A stretch of 64,000 nt of DNA, from NCBI RefSeq assembly GCF_016656965.1, contig NZ_CP067977.1, forward strand, positions 2,008,501-2,072,500, written 5' to 3'. Each line of letters opens with the position of its first letter. The stretch's first letter is position 1. Of the stretch, positions 18,007 to 27,721 are shown one piece after another. Origin of the DNA: Brevundimonas vitisensis (GTDB lineage: Bacteria; Pseudomonadota; Alphaproteobacteria; Caulobacterales; Caulobacteraceae). The notes below the pieces were generated by a model. The model searched no databases. It saw nothing but the letters and a program-made list of their open reading frames with translations, and had not been told where the DNA came from. The position numbers and the translations under genes were made by a program.

Positions 18007-18091
18007 CGGCCGTTGTCTGGATTACGGCGAATTTAGTTTTCCGGCGACCGGCTTGGTGTCAAGCTTCCTTGTCTTAACGGCGGGGGCCTCC

Positions 18092-19357
18092 ATGACCACG
18101 ATCGATCCAGCGACATCCGTCAGCCTTGCACCGGCTCGCCTTGCGCCAGTCGCTCCGGCGGACCGCGAGTTCAATCTCGACATGCTGCGCGGCTGGGCCA
18201 TCCTGGGCATCCTGGCGGTCAATGCGATGACCTTCGCCTGGCCCTTCGCTCTGGAAATGAGCCCCGACCTGACCCCCTTCGCCATGGCCGGGGCGGACAA
18301 GGTCGGGACCTGGGCGACAGATGTCTTCTTCACCGACAAGTTCCGCAGCCTGTTCTCCATGCTGTTCGGGGTGTCGGTCTTCCTGATCGGGGGAGAGCGG
18401 TCGGACGCGGCGCGCGGTGCGCTGCTGCGACGGCGGCTGTGGCTCCTGGCCCTGATCGGTGCTCTGCACGGTGCGGTTCTGTGGTTTGGCGACATCCTGC
18501 TGAACTACGCCGTCTGGGGCTTCGTCATGCTGCTGGTCCGGTCCTGGACCGGGCGGCGGCTGGTGTGGACTGGCGGCCTGCTGCTGGTCTTCTGGTCGCT
18601 TCTGGCCGTGGGGATGGTCTATCTGACGGCCTGGGGCGAAACCTATGCGGCTGCGCAGGGGGCCGAGGCGGCCCAGTCCGGCAATCCCTTCGCCGTGACG
18701 GCGGCGGGCTTCCAGGCCCAGATCGAGGCCGGACGCGCCGGATGGCCCCAGGCCGGCATCCAGAACTTCCAGAACTGGCTGATCACCGCCCCCTTCCTCA
18801 TCATCATCTTCGGTCCGGTGACCCTGTCGCTGATGATGCTGGGCCTGGGCCTGTACAAGACCGGCTTCTTCAGTGGCCGGGCCCCGGTCTGGGTTTATGG
18901 CCTGCTATCTGCGGCAGCGCTGGCCAATCTGGCGGTCTTCGCCTGGTCGGAGTGGATCTCGCTGGGGTCGCCCAAGGGGCAGGATCCGGCCGGTCTGATC
19001 GACGAGATCGCCGCCTCCTTCGCCCCTCTGATCACCCTGGGCTATGCCAGCCTGCTTATCCTGATGACCCGGTTCGGGCTGAAGGTCGTGACATCGGTCT
19101 TGGTGCCCGTCGGACGGATGGCCTTCACCAACTATCTGACCCAGTCCCTCATCATGGCCAGCCTCTTCTATCTGAACTGGGGACCGGGCTGGTACGGCAC
19201 CATGGGGCCGGGGGCCCTGTGGGGCGTGGTCGCGGCCGTCTGGGCGGTCCAGCTGATCTGGTCGCCCCTGTGGCTGTCGATGTTCCAGATGGGGCCGCTG
19301 GAATGGCTGTGGCGATCGGCCACCTATGGACGGTGGGTGCCGCTGCGAAAGGGGTGA
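18092..19357 (+). CDS. DUF418-domain inner-membrane protein
   Basis: A 421-residue protein with about nine to ten transmembrane segments. The N-terminal signature NLDMLRGWAILGILAVNAM (about 28-46) and the C-terminal DUF418 domain (LVPVGRMAFTNYLTQSLIM through FQMGPLEWLWRSATYGRWVP) are typical of YeiB-like proteins. Function is unknown; these proteins resemble acyltransferase-3 membrane proteins in layout. ATG at 18092 is chosen (good GGGGG site upstream) over an in-frame GTG at 18053. Confidence 0.85.
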   Translation: MTTIDPATSVSLAPARLAPVAPADREFNLDMLRGWAILGILAVNAMTFAWPFALEMSPDLTPFAMAGADKVGTWATDVFFTDKFRSLFSMLFGVSVFLIGGERSDAARGALLRRRLWLLALIGALHGAVLWFGDILLNYAVWGFVMLLVRSWTGRRLVWTGGLLLVFWSLLAVGMVYLTAWGETYAAAQGAEAAQSGNPFAVTAAGFQAQIEAGRAGWPQAGIQNFQNWLITAPFLIIIFGPVTLSLMMLGLGLYKTGFFSGRAPVWVYGLLSAAALANLAVFAWSEWISLGSPKGQDPAGLIDEIAASFAPLITLGYASLLILMTRFGLKVVTSVLVPVGRMAFTNYLTQSLIMASLFYLNWGPGWYGTMGPGALWGVVAAVWAVQLIWSPLWLSMFQMGPLEWLWRSATYGRWVPLRKG

Positions 19358-19439
19358 TGAGGCAGGAATGAGCCTTCAGAGGCACCGGCGGCCTTTTGCT
19401 CACTAGCCCTTTTCACCCGACCCGCTCTAAAAGCGGCGC

Positions 19440-20960
19440 ATGAGCGACCAGCCCCTGTCCCCCCGCCCCGAAGCCCGAAATCCGCGAGGCTTCGGCGACC
19501 GCCGCGGCCGCGACCTGATCGCGGAGCGCCGCCTGATCGCGCGGGTCTCGGCCGTCTATGAGCGCTGGGGTTTCGAGCCGCTGGAGACGCCGGCTTTCGA
19601 ATACGCCGACGCCCTGGGCAAATTCCTGCCGGACGACGACCGCCCCAATGCCGGGGTGTTCGCCCTGCAGGACGATCCGGAGGATGAGGGCGTCGGGTCA
19701 TGGATGGCCTTGCGCTACGACCACACCGCGCCGCTGGCCCGCTATGCCGCCCAGAACTGGGAGACCCTGCCCAAGCCCTTCCGGCGCTATGCCTATGGCC
19801 CGGTCTGGCGCAACGAAAAGCCCGGGCCCGGCCGGTTCCGCGAGTTCGTGCAGTGCGATGCCGATACGGTCGGTTCGGACCGGCCCGAGACCGACGCCGA
19901 GATCATCGCCATGGCGGGCGAGGGGCTGATCGCCGCCGGTCTGGCTCCGGATCAGGCCGTGATCCGGGTCTCCAACCGCAAGCTGTTCGACGGCCTGTTC
20001 GAGGCCGGTGGTGTGACCGATCCGGTCCAGCGCCTGACCGCCTTGCGCGCCGTGGACAAATTCGACCGCCTGGGCTGGGAGGGTGTCAGCGCCCTGCTGG
20101 GCGAAGGCCGACTGGATGAGTCCGGCGACTATACCAAGGGCGCCGGGCTGTCGCCGCGCGTCATCGGCACGCTTGAAGCCTTCCTGTCCTCGGCGACCCA
20201 ACCGGGTCTGGATCGTGCTGCCGTGCTGGATGCCGTGTCGGGCGCGGGCGATCTCGGCGCGGCCGGGGCCCAGGCCCTGGCCGAGCTGTCGGCCATCGAT
20301 CGCGCCCTGTCGGCCATGGGGGTGAGCCAGGACGCGGTCCGGTTCGATCCGACCATCGTGCGGGGTCTGGAATACTATACGGGCGCCGTGTTCGAGGCCG
20401 AGTTGCTTCTGCCGACCACCGATGACAAGGGGCGGCCCGTTCGGTTCGGCTCGATCGGTGGCGGCGGACGCTATGATGATCTGGTCGCCCGGTTCACCGG
20501 GGCCAGCCTGCCTGCCACTGGCTTTTCGTTCGGGGTGTCGCGACTGGCTGCGGCCCTGAAGGCGGCGGGCCGGGCCGAAACCGATGTGCGCGGGCCGGTG
20601 GTGGTCATCGTCTTCTCCGACGACGACATGAAGACCTATCTGGATGCCGGGTCGGAACTGCGGGCCGCCGGCATCGCGGCCGAGGTCTATCTGGGCCGCG
20701 CGGGCATGAAGGCGCAGATGAAATATGCCGATCGCCGCGGAGCCCCTGCCGTTGTCATCCTGGGCGGTGACGAGATCTCGGCGGGTCAGGTGACGATCAA
20801 GGACCTGGATGCGGGTCGGGCCCTGGCTGCGAATCTGGCCGACAATGCGGCGTGGAAGGCACAGCGTCCGGGGCAGCGGGTCGTGCCGCGCGCGGACCTG
20901 GTTTCGACCCTGAGGGAGATTATCGACGGTTCGTCGATAAATGTGCCGCCAGTCTCCTGA
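19440..20960 (+). CDS. hisS: Histidyl-tRNA synthetase
   Basis: Class II synthetase charging tRNA-His. It has 506 residues, the longer alphaproteobacterial form. Motif 1 region DLIAERRLIARVSAVYERWG, then LRYDHTAPLARYAAQN, motif 2 VWRNEKPGPGRFREFVQCDAD (arginine for ATP), the histidine motif RGLEYYTGAVFE (about 303-314), motif 3 GFSFGVSRLAA, and the C-terminal anticodon-binding domain (about 380-480) are all visible. It is not followed by hisZG here; the next genes are convergent. Confidence 0.95.
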   Translation: MSDQPLSPRPEARNPRGFGDRRGRDLIAERRLIARVSAVYERWGFEPLETPAFEYADALGKFLPDDDRPNAGVFALQDDPEDEGVGSWMALRYDHTAPLARYAAQNWETLPKPFRRYAYGPVWRNEKPGPGRFREFVQCDADTVGSDRPETDAEIIAMAGEGLIAAGLAPDQAVIRVSNRKLFDGLFEAGGVTDPVQRLTALRAVDKFDRLGWEGVSALLGEGRLDESGDYTKGAGLSPRVIGTLEAFLSSATQPGLDRAAVLDAVSGAGDLGAAGAQALAELSAIDRALSAMGVSQDAVRFDPTIVRGLEYYTGAVFEAELLLPTTDDKGRPVRFGSIGGGGRYDDLVARFTGASLPATGFSFGVSRLAAALKAAGRAETDVRGPVVVIVFSDDDMKTYLDAGSELRAAGIAAEVYLGRAGMKAQMKYADRRGAPAVVILGGDEISAGQVTIKDLDAGRALAANLADNAAWKAQRPGQRVVPRADLVSTLREIIDGSSINVPPVS

Positions 20961-21259
20961 CTTATCGACGTTCAGTCGAGGAAAGTGCGGTTTTCGCGTG
21001 TCCTTTGATTGACTTGGGTCGGGCGAAGGCGTCTCATGAACTCACTCGAGAAGCGCGGCTTTGCTGTCGCAGCGTTTCGGAGGCGTTTCGGGGAGGAAAC
21101 GTCCGCTCCATAGAGAGCGAAAGAAGCCCGTTGCGATGTATCCCCCGCAACGGGCTTTTTCGTGCCTGGAATCCTGGATTGCGCGCCAAGCGGTGCCTCA
21201 CGGCAGGGAGCGGGCAGCACGCCCATTCCCCGCCGTGATCGCGCGGTCTGCCCCCGATA
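20961..21259. other. 299-bp gap after hisS; possible small RNA ending at a strong terminator
   Basis: No protein gene is supported here. The segment from about 20,990 to 21,160 contains several short complementary blocks and ends in a canonical intrinsic terminator, so it may encode a small + strand RNA, or simply be the hisS 3' UTR. It does not match any RNA family I can recognise with confidence. Confidence 0.3.
21125..21160 (+). terminator. Rho-independent terminator downstream of hisS
   Basis: AGCCCGTTGCG and CGCAACGGGCT form an 11-bp stem around a ten-base loop, followed by TTTTT. It is the clearest intrinsic terminator in the host part of the window. It points rightwards, towards the convergent peptidase gene. 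Confidence 0.85.
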
Positions 21260-23278
21260 TTACCAGAGGCGGACCCGGTCGGCCGGAGCCAGGTAATAGG
21301 CATCGCCCGGTTCTACGTCGAAGGCGTCATACCAGGCGTCCAGGTTCCGCAGCGGGCCGATGACGCGGAACGGGGCCGGCGAATGGCTGTCCGTGGCGAT
21401 CATCTGTTTGGTCGTCTCATCGCGCGCCTTGCTGCGCCAGACCTGAGCCCAGCCATAGAAGACCCGCTGGTCGCCGGTGACGCCGTCCAGGACCGGTGCC
21501 TCGGCCCCATCCAGCGACAGGTGATAGCCAGCCAGACCCAGGGTCACCCCGGCCAGATCGCCGATGTTCTCGCCCATGGTCAGGTCCGGCTGGATGTTGA
21601 AGCCGGGCAGGGGGGCATACTGGGCATATTGCGATCCCAGAGCCTGGGCGCGGGCGTTGAAATTGGCGGCGTCCTGGGGCGTCCACCAGTCCCGCAGGAT
21701 ACCGTCGCCGTCGGACTTGCGCCCCTGGTCGTCGAAGCCGTGGCCGATCTCGTGTCCGATCACGCCGCCGATGGCACCATAGTTGACCGCCGGGTCGGCG
21801 AGCGGATCGAAGAAGGGCGGCTGCAGGATGCCGGCTGGGAAGGTGATCTCGTTCTTCGTGGAGTTATAGGTGGCGTTGACGGTCTGAGGCGTCATGAACC
21901 ATTCGTTCGGATCGACCGGCCGGTTCAGGCGATCGCGCTGATAGGCCCAGTTGAAGGCGGCGATGGCCTCGCGGTTGCCGAACAGGTCGCCGGGCGTGAC
22001 CTGAAGCGCGGAGTAGTCGCGCCATTGGTCGGGATAGCCGATCTTGACCGAAAAATTGTCGAGCTTGTACAGCGCCTGCTCTCGGGTTTCCGGGCCCATC
22101 CAGTCCAGCTGGGCGATCCGTCCGGCAAGCGCGATCCGCAGATTGTTGACCAGGGCCTCCATCTGGGCCCGTGATTCCGGCGGAAAATATTCGGCAACAT
22201 AAAGCCGGCCCAGCGCCATCCCCAGGCCGGATTCGGCAAAGCTGACGGCCCGCTTGTCGCGGCTGCGCTGCTCGGGCGTGCCCGACAGGTCACGGTCGCG
22301 GAAGGCCCAGCGCGCGTCCGAGAAACGCTGCGACAGGACCGGCGCGGCCTGGTCGACCACGCGGAAGGCCTGCCAGGCCTGCAGGGTCGCGATGGGGGTC
22401 TCTTCGAACACCGCGGCGATCTTGGGCAGGGCGGTGTTCTGGCGCACGACCAGCCGGTCCACCTGTCCCAGCTGAGCGGCGTCCAGATAGGCGGTCCAGC
22501 CGAAGCCGGGCATCTGCTGGGCCAGTTCGGCCGGCGTGGCGGGGTTGTACGTCAGTTCCCGGTTGCGGCTCTGAGCCGGCGACCAGTGAGCCTCGGCAAT
22601 GCGGGTCTCGAAGGCGACGATGGCCGCTGCGGATCCGACCGGGTCTTCCCAGCCGATCATCCCCAGCATGTTGGCGATATAGGCCTCGTACAGCACCTTC
22701 TTGTCGGCGAAACGGGCGTCCAGATAATAGTCGCGGTTGGCCATGCCCAGGCCGCCCTGGCTGACATAGGTCACATGGACGTCGGGGGCCTTGGCGTCGT
22801 CGCTGATGCCAATGCCGAAGATGGAGGCCCCCAGCCGCCCCTCGCTGCGGCCCATCAGGGCGGCGAAGGCGGCGTGGTCGTTGGCGGCACGGATCTCGTT
22901 CAGGTAGGGCTGGATCGTCTGTGCATCCAGCGCCTCGATCCGATCGACATCCATATAGCTGGTATAGAGGGCCGCGATCTTGGCTTCATCCGAACCGGCC
23001 ACCAGATCGGTGCGGGTGGTCAGCCCCTGGACGATGGCCATCAGCCGCGCGTCGCTCAGTTCCCGCAGCACGTCGAAGGAGCCATAGCGGGTCCGGTCGC
23101 CCGGGATCACCAGGGCGTCGACGGCCGTTCCATTGGCATGGCGAAAGAAGTCGTCGCCGGGGGCCACGCTCAGATCGCGACCTGCCAGATCAAAGCCCCA
23201 GGTGCCGTACCGCGGCGCATCGACCCCGATCAGAGTCCCGCTGCCACCGCCGGACCCGACGTCGAACAGCGACTGCAC
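21260..23278 (-). CDS. M13-family (neprilysin-like) zinc metallopeptidase, start disrupted
   Basis: A large zinc peptidase of the M13 family, 672 residues from GTG at 23278. The zinc motif VIGHEIGHGFDDQG and third ligand in GENIGDLAGV are present, along with NAFYNSTKNEI-like ANATYNSTKN and the C-terminal YDAFDVEPGDAYYL. The family is normally exported. An export signal is encoded just upstream (ATG at 23388, MKRLLLV then ALAALWLPSAAVAQ) but in two frames separated by one missing base near 23368. The annotated frame therefore starts after the signal. It is either a real frameshift or a sequence error. Confidence 0.88.
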   Translation of the reverse strand: MQSLFDVGSGGGSGTLIGVDAPRYGTWGFDLAGRDLSVAPGDDFFRHANGTAVDALVIPGDRTRYGSFDVLRELSDARLMAIVQGLTTRTDLVAGSDEAKIAALYTSYMDVDRIEALDAQTIQPYLNEIRAANDHAAFAALMGRSEGRLGASIFGIGISDDAKAPDVHVTYVSQGGLGMANRDYYLDARFADKKVLYEAYIANMLGMIGWEDPVGSAAAIVAFETRIAEAHWSPAQSRNRELTYNPATPAELAQQMPGFGWTAYLDAAQLGQVDRLVVRQNTALPKIAAVFEETPIATLQAWQAFRVVDQAAPVLSQRFSDARWAFRDRDLSGTPEQRSRDKRAVSFAESGLGMALGRLYVAEYFPPESRAQMEALVNNLRIALAGRIAQLDWMGPETREQALYKLDNFSVKIGYPDQWRDYSALQVTPGDLFGNREAIAAFNWAYQRDRLNRPVDPNEWFMTPQTVNATYNSTKNEITFPAGILQPPFFDPLADPAVNYGAIGGVIGHEIGHGFDDQGRKSDGDGILRDWWTPQDAANFNARAQALGSQYAQYAPLPGFNIQPDLTMGENIGDLAGVTLGLAGYHLSLDGAEAPVLDGVTGDQRVFYGWAQVWRSKARDETTKQMIATDSHSPAPFRVIGPLRNLDAWYDAFDVEPGDAYYLAPADRVRLW

Positions 23279-23388
23279 AGCGCAGGCCTCATCCAGACAC
23301 TCATGATCATGATCGGCCGCAACCTGTGCGACGGCGGCGGACGGCAGCCACAGAGCGGCGAGGGCGGAACCAGGAGCAGGCGTTTCAT
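23279..23388 (-). other. Out-of-frame signal-peptide segment of the M13 peptidase
   Basis: ATG at 23388 gives MKRLLLVPPSPLCGC. Moving back one base after GTT gives SALAALWLPSAAVAQVAADHD, which continues into the peptidase frame. Together they make a textbook signal peptide with a cleavage site near AVAQ. The shift lies at about 23366-23369. Confidence 0.7.
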
Positions 23389-23549
23389 AGGCTTAAGTCC
23401 TGAACTGTGCCGCGCATACTGCGGCCTCCGGATCGTTCTAGGCGCGGATGGGGTCGTCCTGCCTTAAAAAAAGTTCATGCACGCGCTGCGGCGGCTCGCC
23501 ACGCCCCCCCGATCTGGGCGACAGTGCCGCTGACAAATCTGGAGGATCG

Positions 23550-25400
23550 ATGGCGGTCGAGCACGGCGCGGGCGAATACAAGGATCTGGTGGTCTTCCTG
23601 GCCGCTGCGGGCGTGGTCGTGCCCCTGTTCAACCGGCTGAAGATCAGCCCCGTGCTGGGATTCCTGGCGGCGGGTGTCCTTTTGGGCCCTGACGGTCTGG
23701 GGCGGATCGCGGGCAACCAGGGCTGGCTGTCCTGGCTGACCATCAGCGACGAGGATCAGGTACGCCAGCTGGCTGAGCTGGGCGTCGCCTTCATGCTGTT
23801 CATGATCGGGCTGGAACTGTCCTGGGAGCGGCTGAAGGCCATGCGCAAGCTGGTGTTCGGCCTGGGCCTGACCCAGGTGCTGGCCTGCACCGTCGTGCTG
23901 TCCGCGGGCTTTATGATGCTGGGCCAGTCGCTGGTCTCGGCGGCGGTTCTGGGCATGGGCCTGGCCCTGTCCTCGACCGCCGTGGTCATGCCCGTGCTGG
24001 CCGAGCGGGGCCGGTTGAAGACCGCGACCGGGCGATCGACCTTTTCCATCCTGCTGGCCCAGGACCTGTCGGTCGCGCCCATCCTGATCACCGTGACGGT
24101 GCTGGCCGGCCTGGCCCAGGGCGGGGGCGAACTGGACCCCCAGGTGTTGAAGACCGCCCTGTTCACCCTGGCCCCGGCGGCAGTGGGGCTGGCGCTGTTG
24201 GTCCTGCTGGGGCGGATTGTGCTGCGCCCCATGTTCCGCTCGGTCGCGCGCGCCCAGATGAAGGGGCAGGGACACGAACTGTTTGTGGCGGCTTCGCTTC
24301 TGGTGGTCGTGGGGGCCGGACTGGCCGCCCAGGCGGCCGGCCTGTCCATGAGTATCGGGGCCCTGGTCGCAGGCCTGCTGCTGGCCGAGACCGAGTTTCG
24401 GCGCGAGGTCGAAATCTCCATTGAGCCGTTCAAGGGGCTGCTGCTCGGCGTCTTCTTCGTCGGCGTGGGTATCGGGCTGGACCTGGATGCCGTGGCCGCC
24501 GACCCCGTCGCCGTCTTTGCCCTGGCCCTGGTCATCACGGGGGTGAAGGTGGGGATCATCTTCGCCCTGGCGCGCGCCTGGGGCATGTCGGTCCGCGTCG
24601 CGCTGGAGACGGCCCTGGTGCTGGGCCCGGCGGGAGAGTTCGCCTTCGTCATCCTGTCGGCTGGTATGGTCGAGGGCGTGGCCTCACCACCCTTCACCCG
24701 CACCGTGATCCTTGCGGCCACCATCAGCATGTTTACCGTGCCCCTGCTGGCCCTGATCGGTCATCGGCTGGCCCAGCGTGCTGCCATCACCAATCCTGTC
24801 TCAACCCAGCCGGAAATGGACGCCGCCCCTCTGGGCGAGGCGGGCGAAGGCCGGGTGCTGATCGTCGGCTTTGGCCGGGTGGGCCGACTGGTGGGCGACA
24901 TGCTGACCGAGCATGGCCAGGCCTTTCTGGCGGTCGATGCGGACCCCGCGACGGTCGAGGCGGCCCGGCGCGACGGACTGGACGTCATCTATGGCGATGC
25001 GGGCCGTGCCGAGATGCTGGCCCGGTGCGGCCTGGATAATGCCCGTGCCGTGGTCGTGACCATGGACGCGCCGGGCAAGGTCGATCAGGTGGTCGAGGTC
25101 GTGCGGCGGCTGCGCGCCGACGTGACGCTGATCGCCCGCGCCCGCGATGACCGCCATGCCGTCCGCCTCTATGCCCTGGGCGTGACCGATGCCGTGCCCG
25201 AGACGACCGAGGCCAGCCTGCAACTGGCGGAGAATACCCTGGTTGATCTGGGGATACCGATGGGTCTGGTGCTGGCCTCGATCCACGAGCGGCGCGATCG
25301 CTACCGGTCGGTCTTCCAGGCCGCCCAGCCCGAGGCTCAGCGTAACCGCCCCAATCGCGCGCTGCGCAGTGCCCTGCGGGTCGAGCCGAACCGGTCCTGA
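23550..25400 (+). CDS. CPA2-family K+/H+ antiporter with RCK domain (KefB/KefC-like)
   Basis: A 616-residue monovalent cation:proton antiporter of the inner membrane. About 12-13 transmembrane segments occupy residues 8-400 (for example PVLGFLAAGVLLGPDGLG and the LSSTAVVMPVLAERG helix). A TrkA-N/RCK domain follows (about 435-560) with the NAD-binding motif VLIVGFGRVGRLVGDML. The start ATG at 23550 has GGAGG nine bases upstream. It probably exports K+ under stress and is gated by nucleotide or thiol ligands; no ancillary kefF/kefG gene is adjacent. The ~150-bp upstream region holds its promoter and that of the peptidase. Confidence 0.9.
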   Translation: MAVEHGAGEYKDLVVFLAAAGVVVPLFNRLKISPVLGFLAAGVLLGPDGLGRIAGNQGWLSWLTISDEDQVRQLAELGVAFMLFMIGLELSWERLKAMRKLVFGLGLTQVLACTVVLSAGFMMLGQSLVSAAVLGMGLALSSTAVVMPVLAERGRLKTATGRSTFSILLAQDLSVAPILITVTVLAGLAQGGGELDPQVLKTALFTLAPAAVGLALLVLLGRIVLRPMFRSVARAQMKGQGHELFVAASLLVVVGAGLAAQAAGLSMSIGALVAGLLLAETEFRREVEISIEPFKGLLLGVFFVGVGIGLDLDAVAADPVAVFALALVITGVKVGIIFALARAWGMSVRVALETALVLGPAGEFAFVILSAGMVEGVASPPFTRTVILAATISMFTVPLLALIGHRLAQRAAITNPVSTQPEMDAAPLGEAGEGRVLIVGFGRVGRLVGDMLTEHGQAFLAVDADPATVEAARRDGLDVIYGDAGRAEMLARCGLDNARAVVVTMDAPGKVDQVVEVVRRLRADVTLIARARDDRHAVRLYALGVTDAVPETTEASLQLAENTLVDLGIPMGLVLASIHERRDRYRSVFQAAQPEAQRNRPNRALRSALRVEPNRS

Positions 25401-25594
25401 TACGGACACATTGACGCACGCGAGCCATGGCTTGTTAAGACGGATACCCCATTTTGGTCATCGTTCGGTGGTGAAAGCCCCGATCAAGCCTTGGCCGTTG
25501 ATCGCCGTTCCGCGCGATCCAAACCCCTAAAGACACGGCACACCCTGTTCCTTGCGGCGGCCCTGCCTCCGCACAGTACGAGTACCCGTTTTCA

Positions 25595-26257
25595 ATGCGA
25601 GATTCCGTCATCACTACCGTCGACCCGTCCGAGTCCGAAGCGACTGCGCCCCGCCTCAACCGCCGCCAAGCCGCCAAGGTCCGCACCCGCCAGAAGGTTC
25701 TGGACGCCGCCCGGACGCTGTTTGCAGAGCGCGGATATGACCCGGCCACCATCCGAGACATCGCCAAGGGTGCCGGTATGTCCACCGGCGCGGTCTTCGC
25801 AAACTTCCAGGACAAGGCCGAACTGTTCGAGGCCGTACTGTCCGAGGACATGGCCAAGATGGCCGAGGTCCTGAAGAACGGTGCCGATCAGGACGCGGGC
25901 CTGCGCAACCGCCTGCTGGGGGCCCTGACCGCCGGCTATCACGGCTCGATCGACCAACTGCCGCTGGTCCAGGCGGTGGTTGCCCGCTCCTGGTTCCAGC
26001 CCCTGGCCGCCGAGATGCGCAGCCGGACCCTGACCAAGGGCCTCGTCGTTGTCGTCGGTGACATCCTGCAGTCGGGAATCCGCAGCGGCGAACTGCGCCA
26101 GGACACGGACGTCCGCCTGCTGGGCGAACTGATCTGGGACGCCTATCTGTCGAACTACCGCCGCGCGGCCTACGACAACTGGGGCGTTGAGGAACTGTCG
26201 GCCCATATGGCCAAACAGATCGACGTCCTCCTGGCTGGCGCCCTCTCGCGGCAGTAG
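25595..26257 (+). CDS. TetR-family transcriptional regulator
   Basis: A 220-residue regulator. The N-terminal helix-turn-helix is clear (about 40-70): RTLFAERGYDPATIRDIAKG followed by AGMSTGAVFANFQDKAEL. The C-terminal ligand domain (about 85-215) has no recognisable subfamily motif. Neighbouring genes are the antiporter upstream and, beyond a repeat, a convergent Rieske oxygenase; neither is an obvious target. The 194 bp before it has no recognisable operator. Confidence 0.88.
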   Translation: MRDSVITTVDPSESEATAPRLNRRQAAKVRTRQKVLDAARTLFAERGYDPATIRDIAKGAGMSTGAVFANFQDKAELFEAVLSEDMAKMAEVLKNGADQDAGLRNRLLGALTAGYHGSIDQLPLVQAVVARSWFQPLAAEMRSRTLTKGLVVVVGDILQSGIRSGELRQDTDVRLLGELIWDAYLSNYRRAAYDNWGVEELSAHMAKQIDVLLAGALSRQ

Positions 26258-26319
26258 TCCTGGGCCGCGGTCGTCGGCCTCCGGGACTTCCCGACCCGAC
26301 GCGGTCGGATATCCCGTCT

Positions 26320-26462
26320 CCTCCCTGTTCGCGCAGCGGATGGGGAGGTGGCGCGGCGCGGCTGCGCGCCGTGACGGAGGGGACCCTTTTGGGCCCGTTG
26401 CTACGGAAAGACCCCCTCCACCACTCCGCGGTCCCCCTCCCCATCCTTGATGGGGAGGAGAA
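26320..26462. repeat. Intergenic inverted repeat between tetR-like gene and Rieske oxygenase
   Basis: The arms GGATGGGGAGG (26338) and CCTCCCCATCC (26436) bracket about 90 bp of imperfectly self-complementary GC-rich sequence including GGCGCGGCGCGG and CCCCCTCCACCACTCCG. This is the type of GGGGAGGTGGCG...GGAGGGG repeat common between genes in Caulobacterales. It lies between two convergent genes and may double as a bidirectional terminator. Confidence 0.65.
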
Positions 26463-26465
26463 CTT

Positions 26466-27608
26466 TCAGCTCTTCCACCTCAGCACCGCCGCCTTGACGG
26501 GGTTGGCGAAGGCGCGGCCCTCAGCGCGGCTGCGCGCCCATTCGCGCTTCAGCTGCTGATACCATTTGGCCTGTTTGTCGGCGTCGTCGATCCACAGCAG
26601 GGCCGGGTCGTAGCGCAAGCCCTCGTTCTGCAGGTTCACCATGCCGCCGTCCTGTTTCAGGAAGGCCCGCACGCCCAGCCGCAGGAACGGCCGGGCCAGG
26701 GCGAAGACCCAGTGGTCGGACCAGAAGATCTGGGTGATCCGCGTCCGCGTTTCCGTCACCGGCGTCAGACAGGTCAGGGCCAGAACCTGGCGCTCCCCGA
26801 CCTGGATATGCTCCCACCGATAACCAGGCAGGCGGAAGGTGATCTCGGTCGCCGGAGCCCCGCCCAGGATGCGATAGGCCCGGCTGTTGGACGACGGCGC
26901 ATGCCGCACCATGGCAAAGCCCAGGTCGCGCGGCTCGAACGCCTTGGCCTTTTCGTGCATGGAATGCTCGGACCGCCACCACCACTGCTGGTGTACGAAG
27001 GGGCCATGGGCCGGATCCATCAGGCCGACGACGGCGTGGTCGATGTGGCTGTCGAAATCCATGCTCTCGACCAGGCGTGCATCCCCGCCCACTACGCCTG
27101 GAAAGACCGGAGGCTCATGGTCGGGGGCCGCGTCGGAACGCGGGTCGGCCGCCATCCAGACGAAGACCATGCCCTGGCTTTCACGCACCGGATAGGACCG
27201 GACCCGGATGCGGTCGGCCTCGAAAGCCTGATCCTCGACCAGCGACGGGATCGCCGCGCACACCCCGTCGGTGCGGAACCGCCAGCCGTGATAGGGGCAT
27301 TCCACCGTCTCGCCCTCGCCCGCCTTGTCGACGACGCGCCCGGCCGACAGCGGGGCGGCCCTGTGCGGGCAGATGTCGCGCAGGCCGAAGACGGCACCGC
27401 CCTTGGTGCGTCCGATCAGGACGGGCTCGCCCATCACCTCATGCCGCTTCAATGAGCCGGCGGCGACGTCGCGCGACAGGGCGACGAAATACCAGCTGTC
27501 CATCACGAACCCCTTGCCGAAGGCGGTGGTCGGGGCCTTTGCGGAAAGCGGCTCGGCTTTGTGAGAAGAAGGAAGGGCGGTGTCGGCTGGGCTCATGGGC
27601 GGGATCAT
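26466..27608 (-). CDS. Rieske-type aromatic ring-hydroxylating oxygenase, alpha subunit
   Basis: A 380-residue oxygenase. The Rieske domain (about 37-150) has CPHRAAPLSAG and CPYHGWRF as cluster ligands. The catalytic domain has the mononuclear iron motif within MDFDSHIDHAVVGLMDPAHG (Asp/His/His). Such enzymes hydroxylate or demethylate aromatic or steroid-like substrates with a reductase partner, none of which is adjacent. There are two near starts, ATG at 27608 and 27596; the second gives MSPADTALP. The substrate is unknown. Confidence 0.87.
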   Translation of the reverse strand: MIPPMSPADTALPSSHKAEPLSAKAPTTAFGKGFVMDSWYFVALSRDVAAGSLKRHEVMGEPVLIGRTKGGAVFGLRDICPHRAAPLSAGRVVDKAGEGETVECPYHGWRFRTDGVCAAIPSLVEDQAFEADRIRVRSYPVRESQGMVFVWMAADPRSDAAPDHEPPVFPGVVGGDARLVESMDFDSHIDHAVVGLMDPAHGPFVHQQWWWRSEHSMHEKAKAFEPRDLGFAMVRHAPSSNSRAYRILGGAPATEITFRLPGYRWEHIQVGERQVLALTCLTPVTETRTRITQIFWSDHWVFALARPFLRLGVRAFLKQDGGMVNLQNEGLRYDPALLWIDDADKQAKWYQQLKREWARSRAEGRAFANPVKAAVLRWKS

Positions 27609-27721
27609 AGCGGGCCCGAGAGATTTCGTCTTGACCCGCGATCAGCCTGCATCCGATCAAGTGTGCTGCGGCGACTAACCATCAAGAGAGCCTTGCGGGC
27701 TCGGCCTTTGGAAACGACACC

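Noticed and set aside
21061..21160. RNase P or 6S RNA after hisS
   Set aside because: GAGGAAACGTCCGCTCC resembles the RNase P P4 strand, but the segment is far too short and the partner strand is missing; a 6S fold was not evident.
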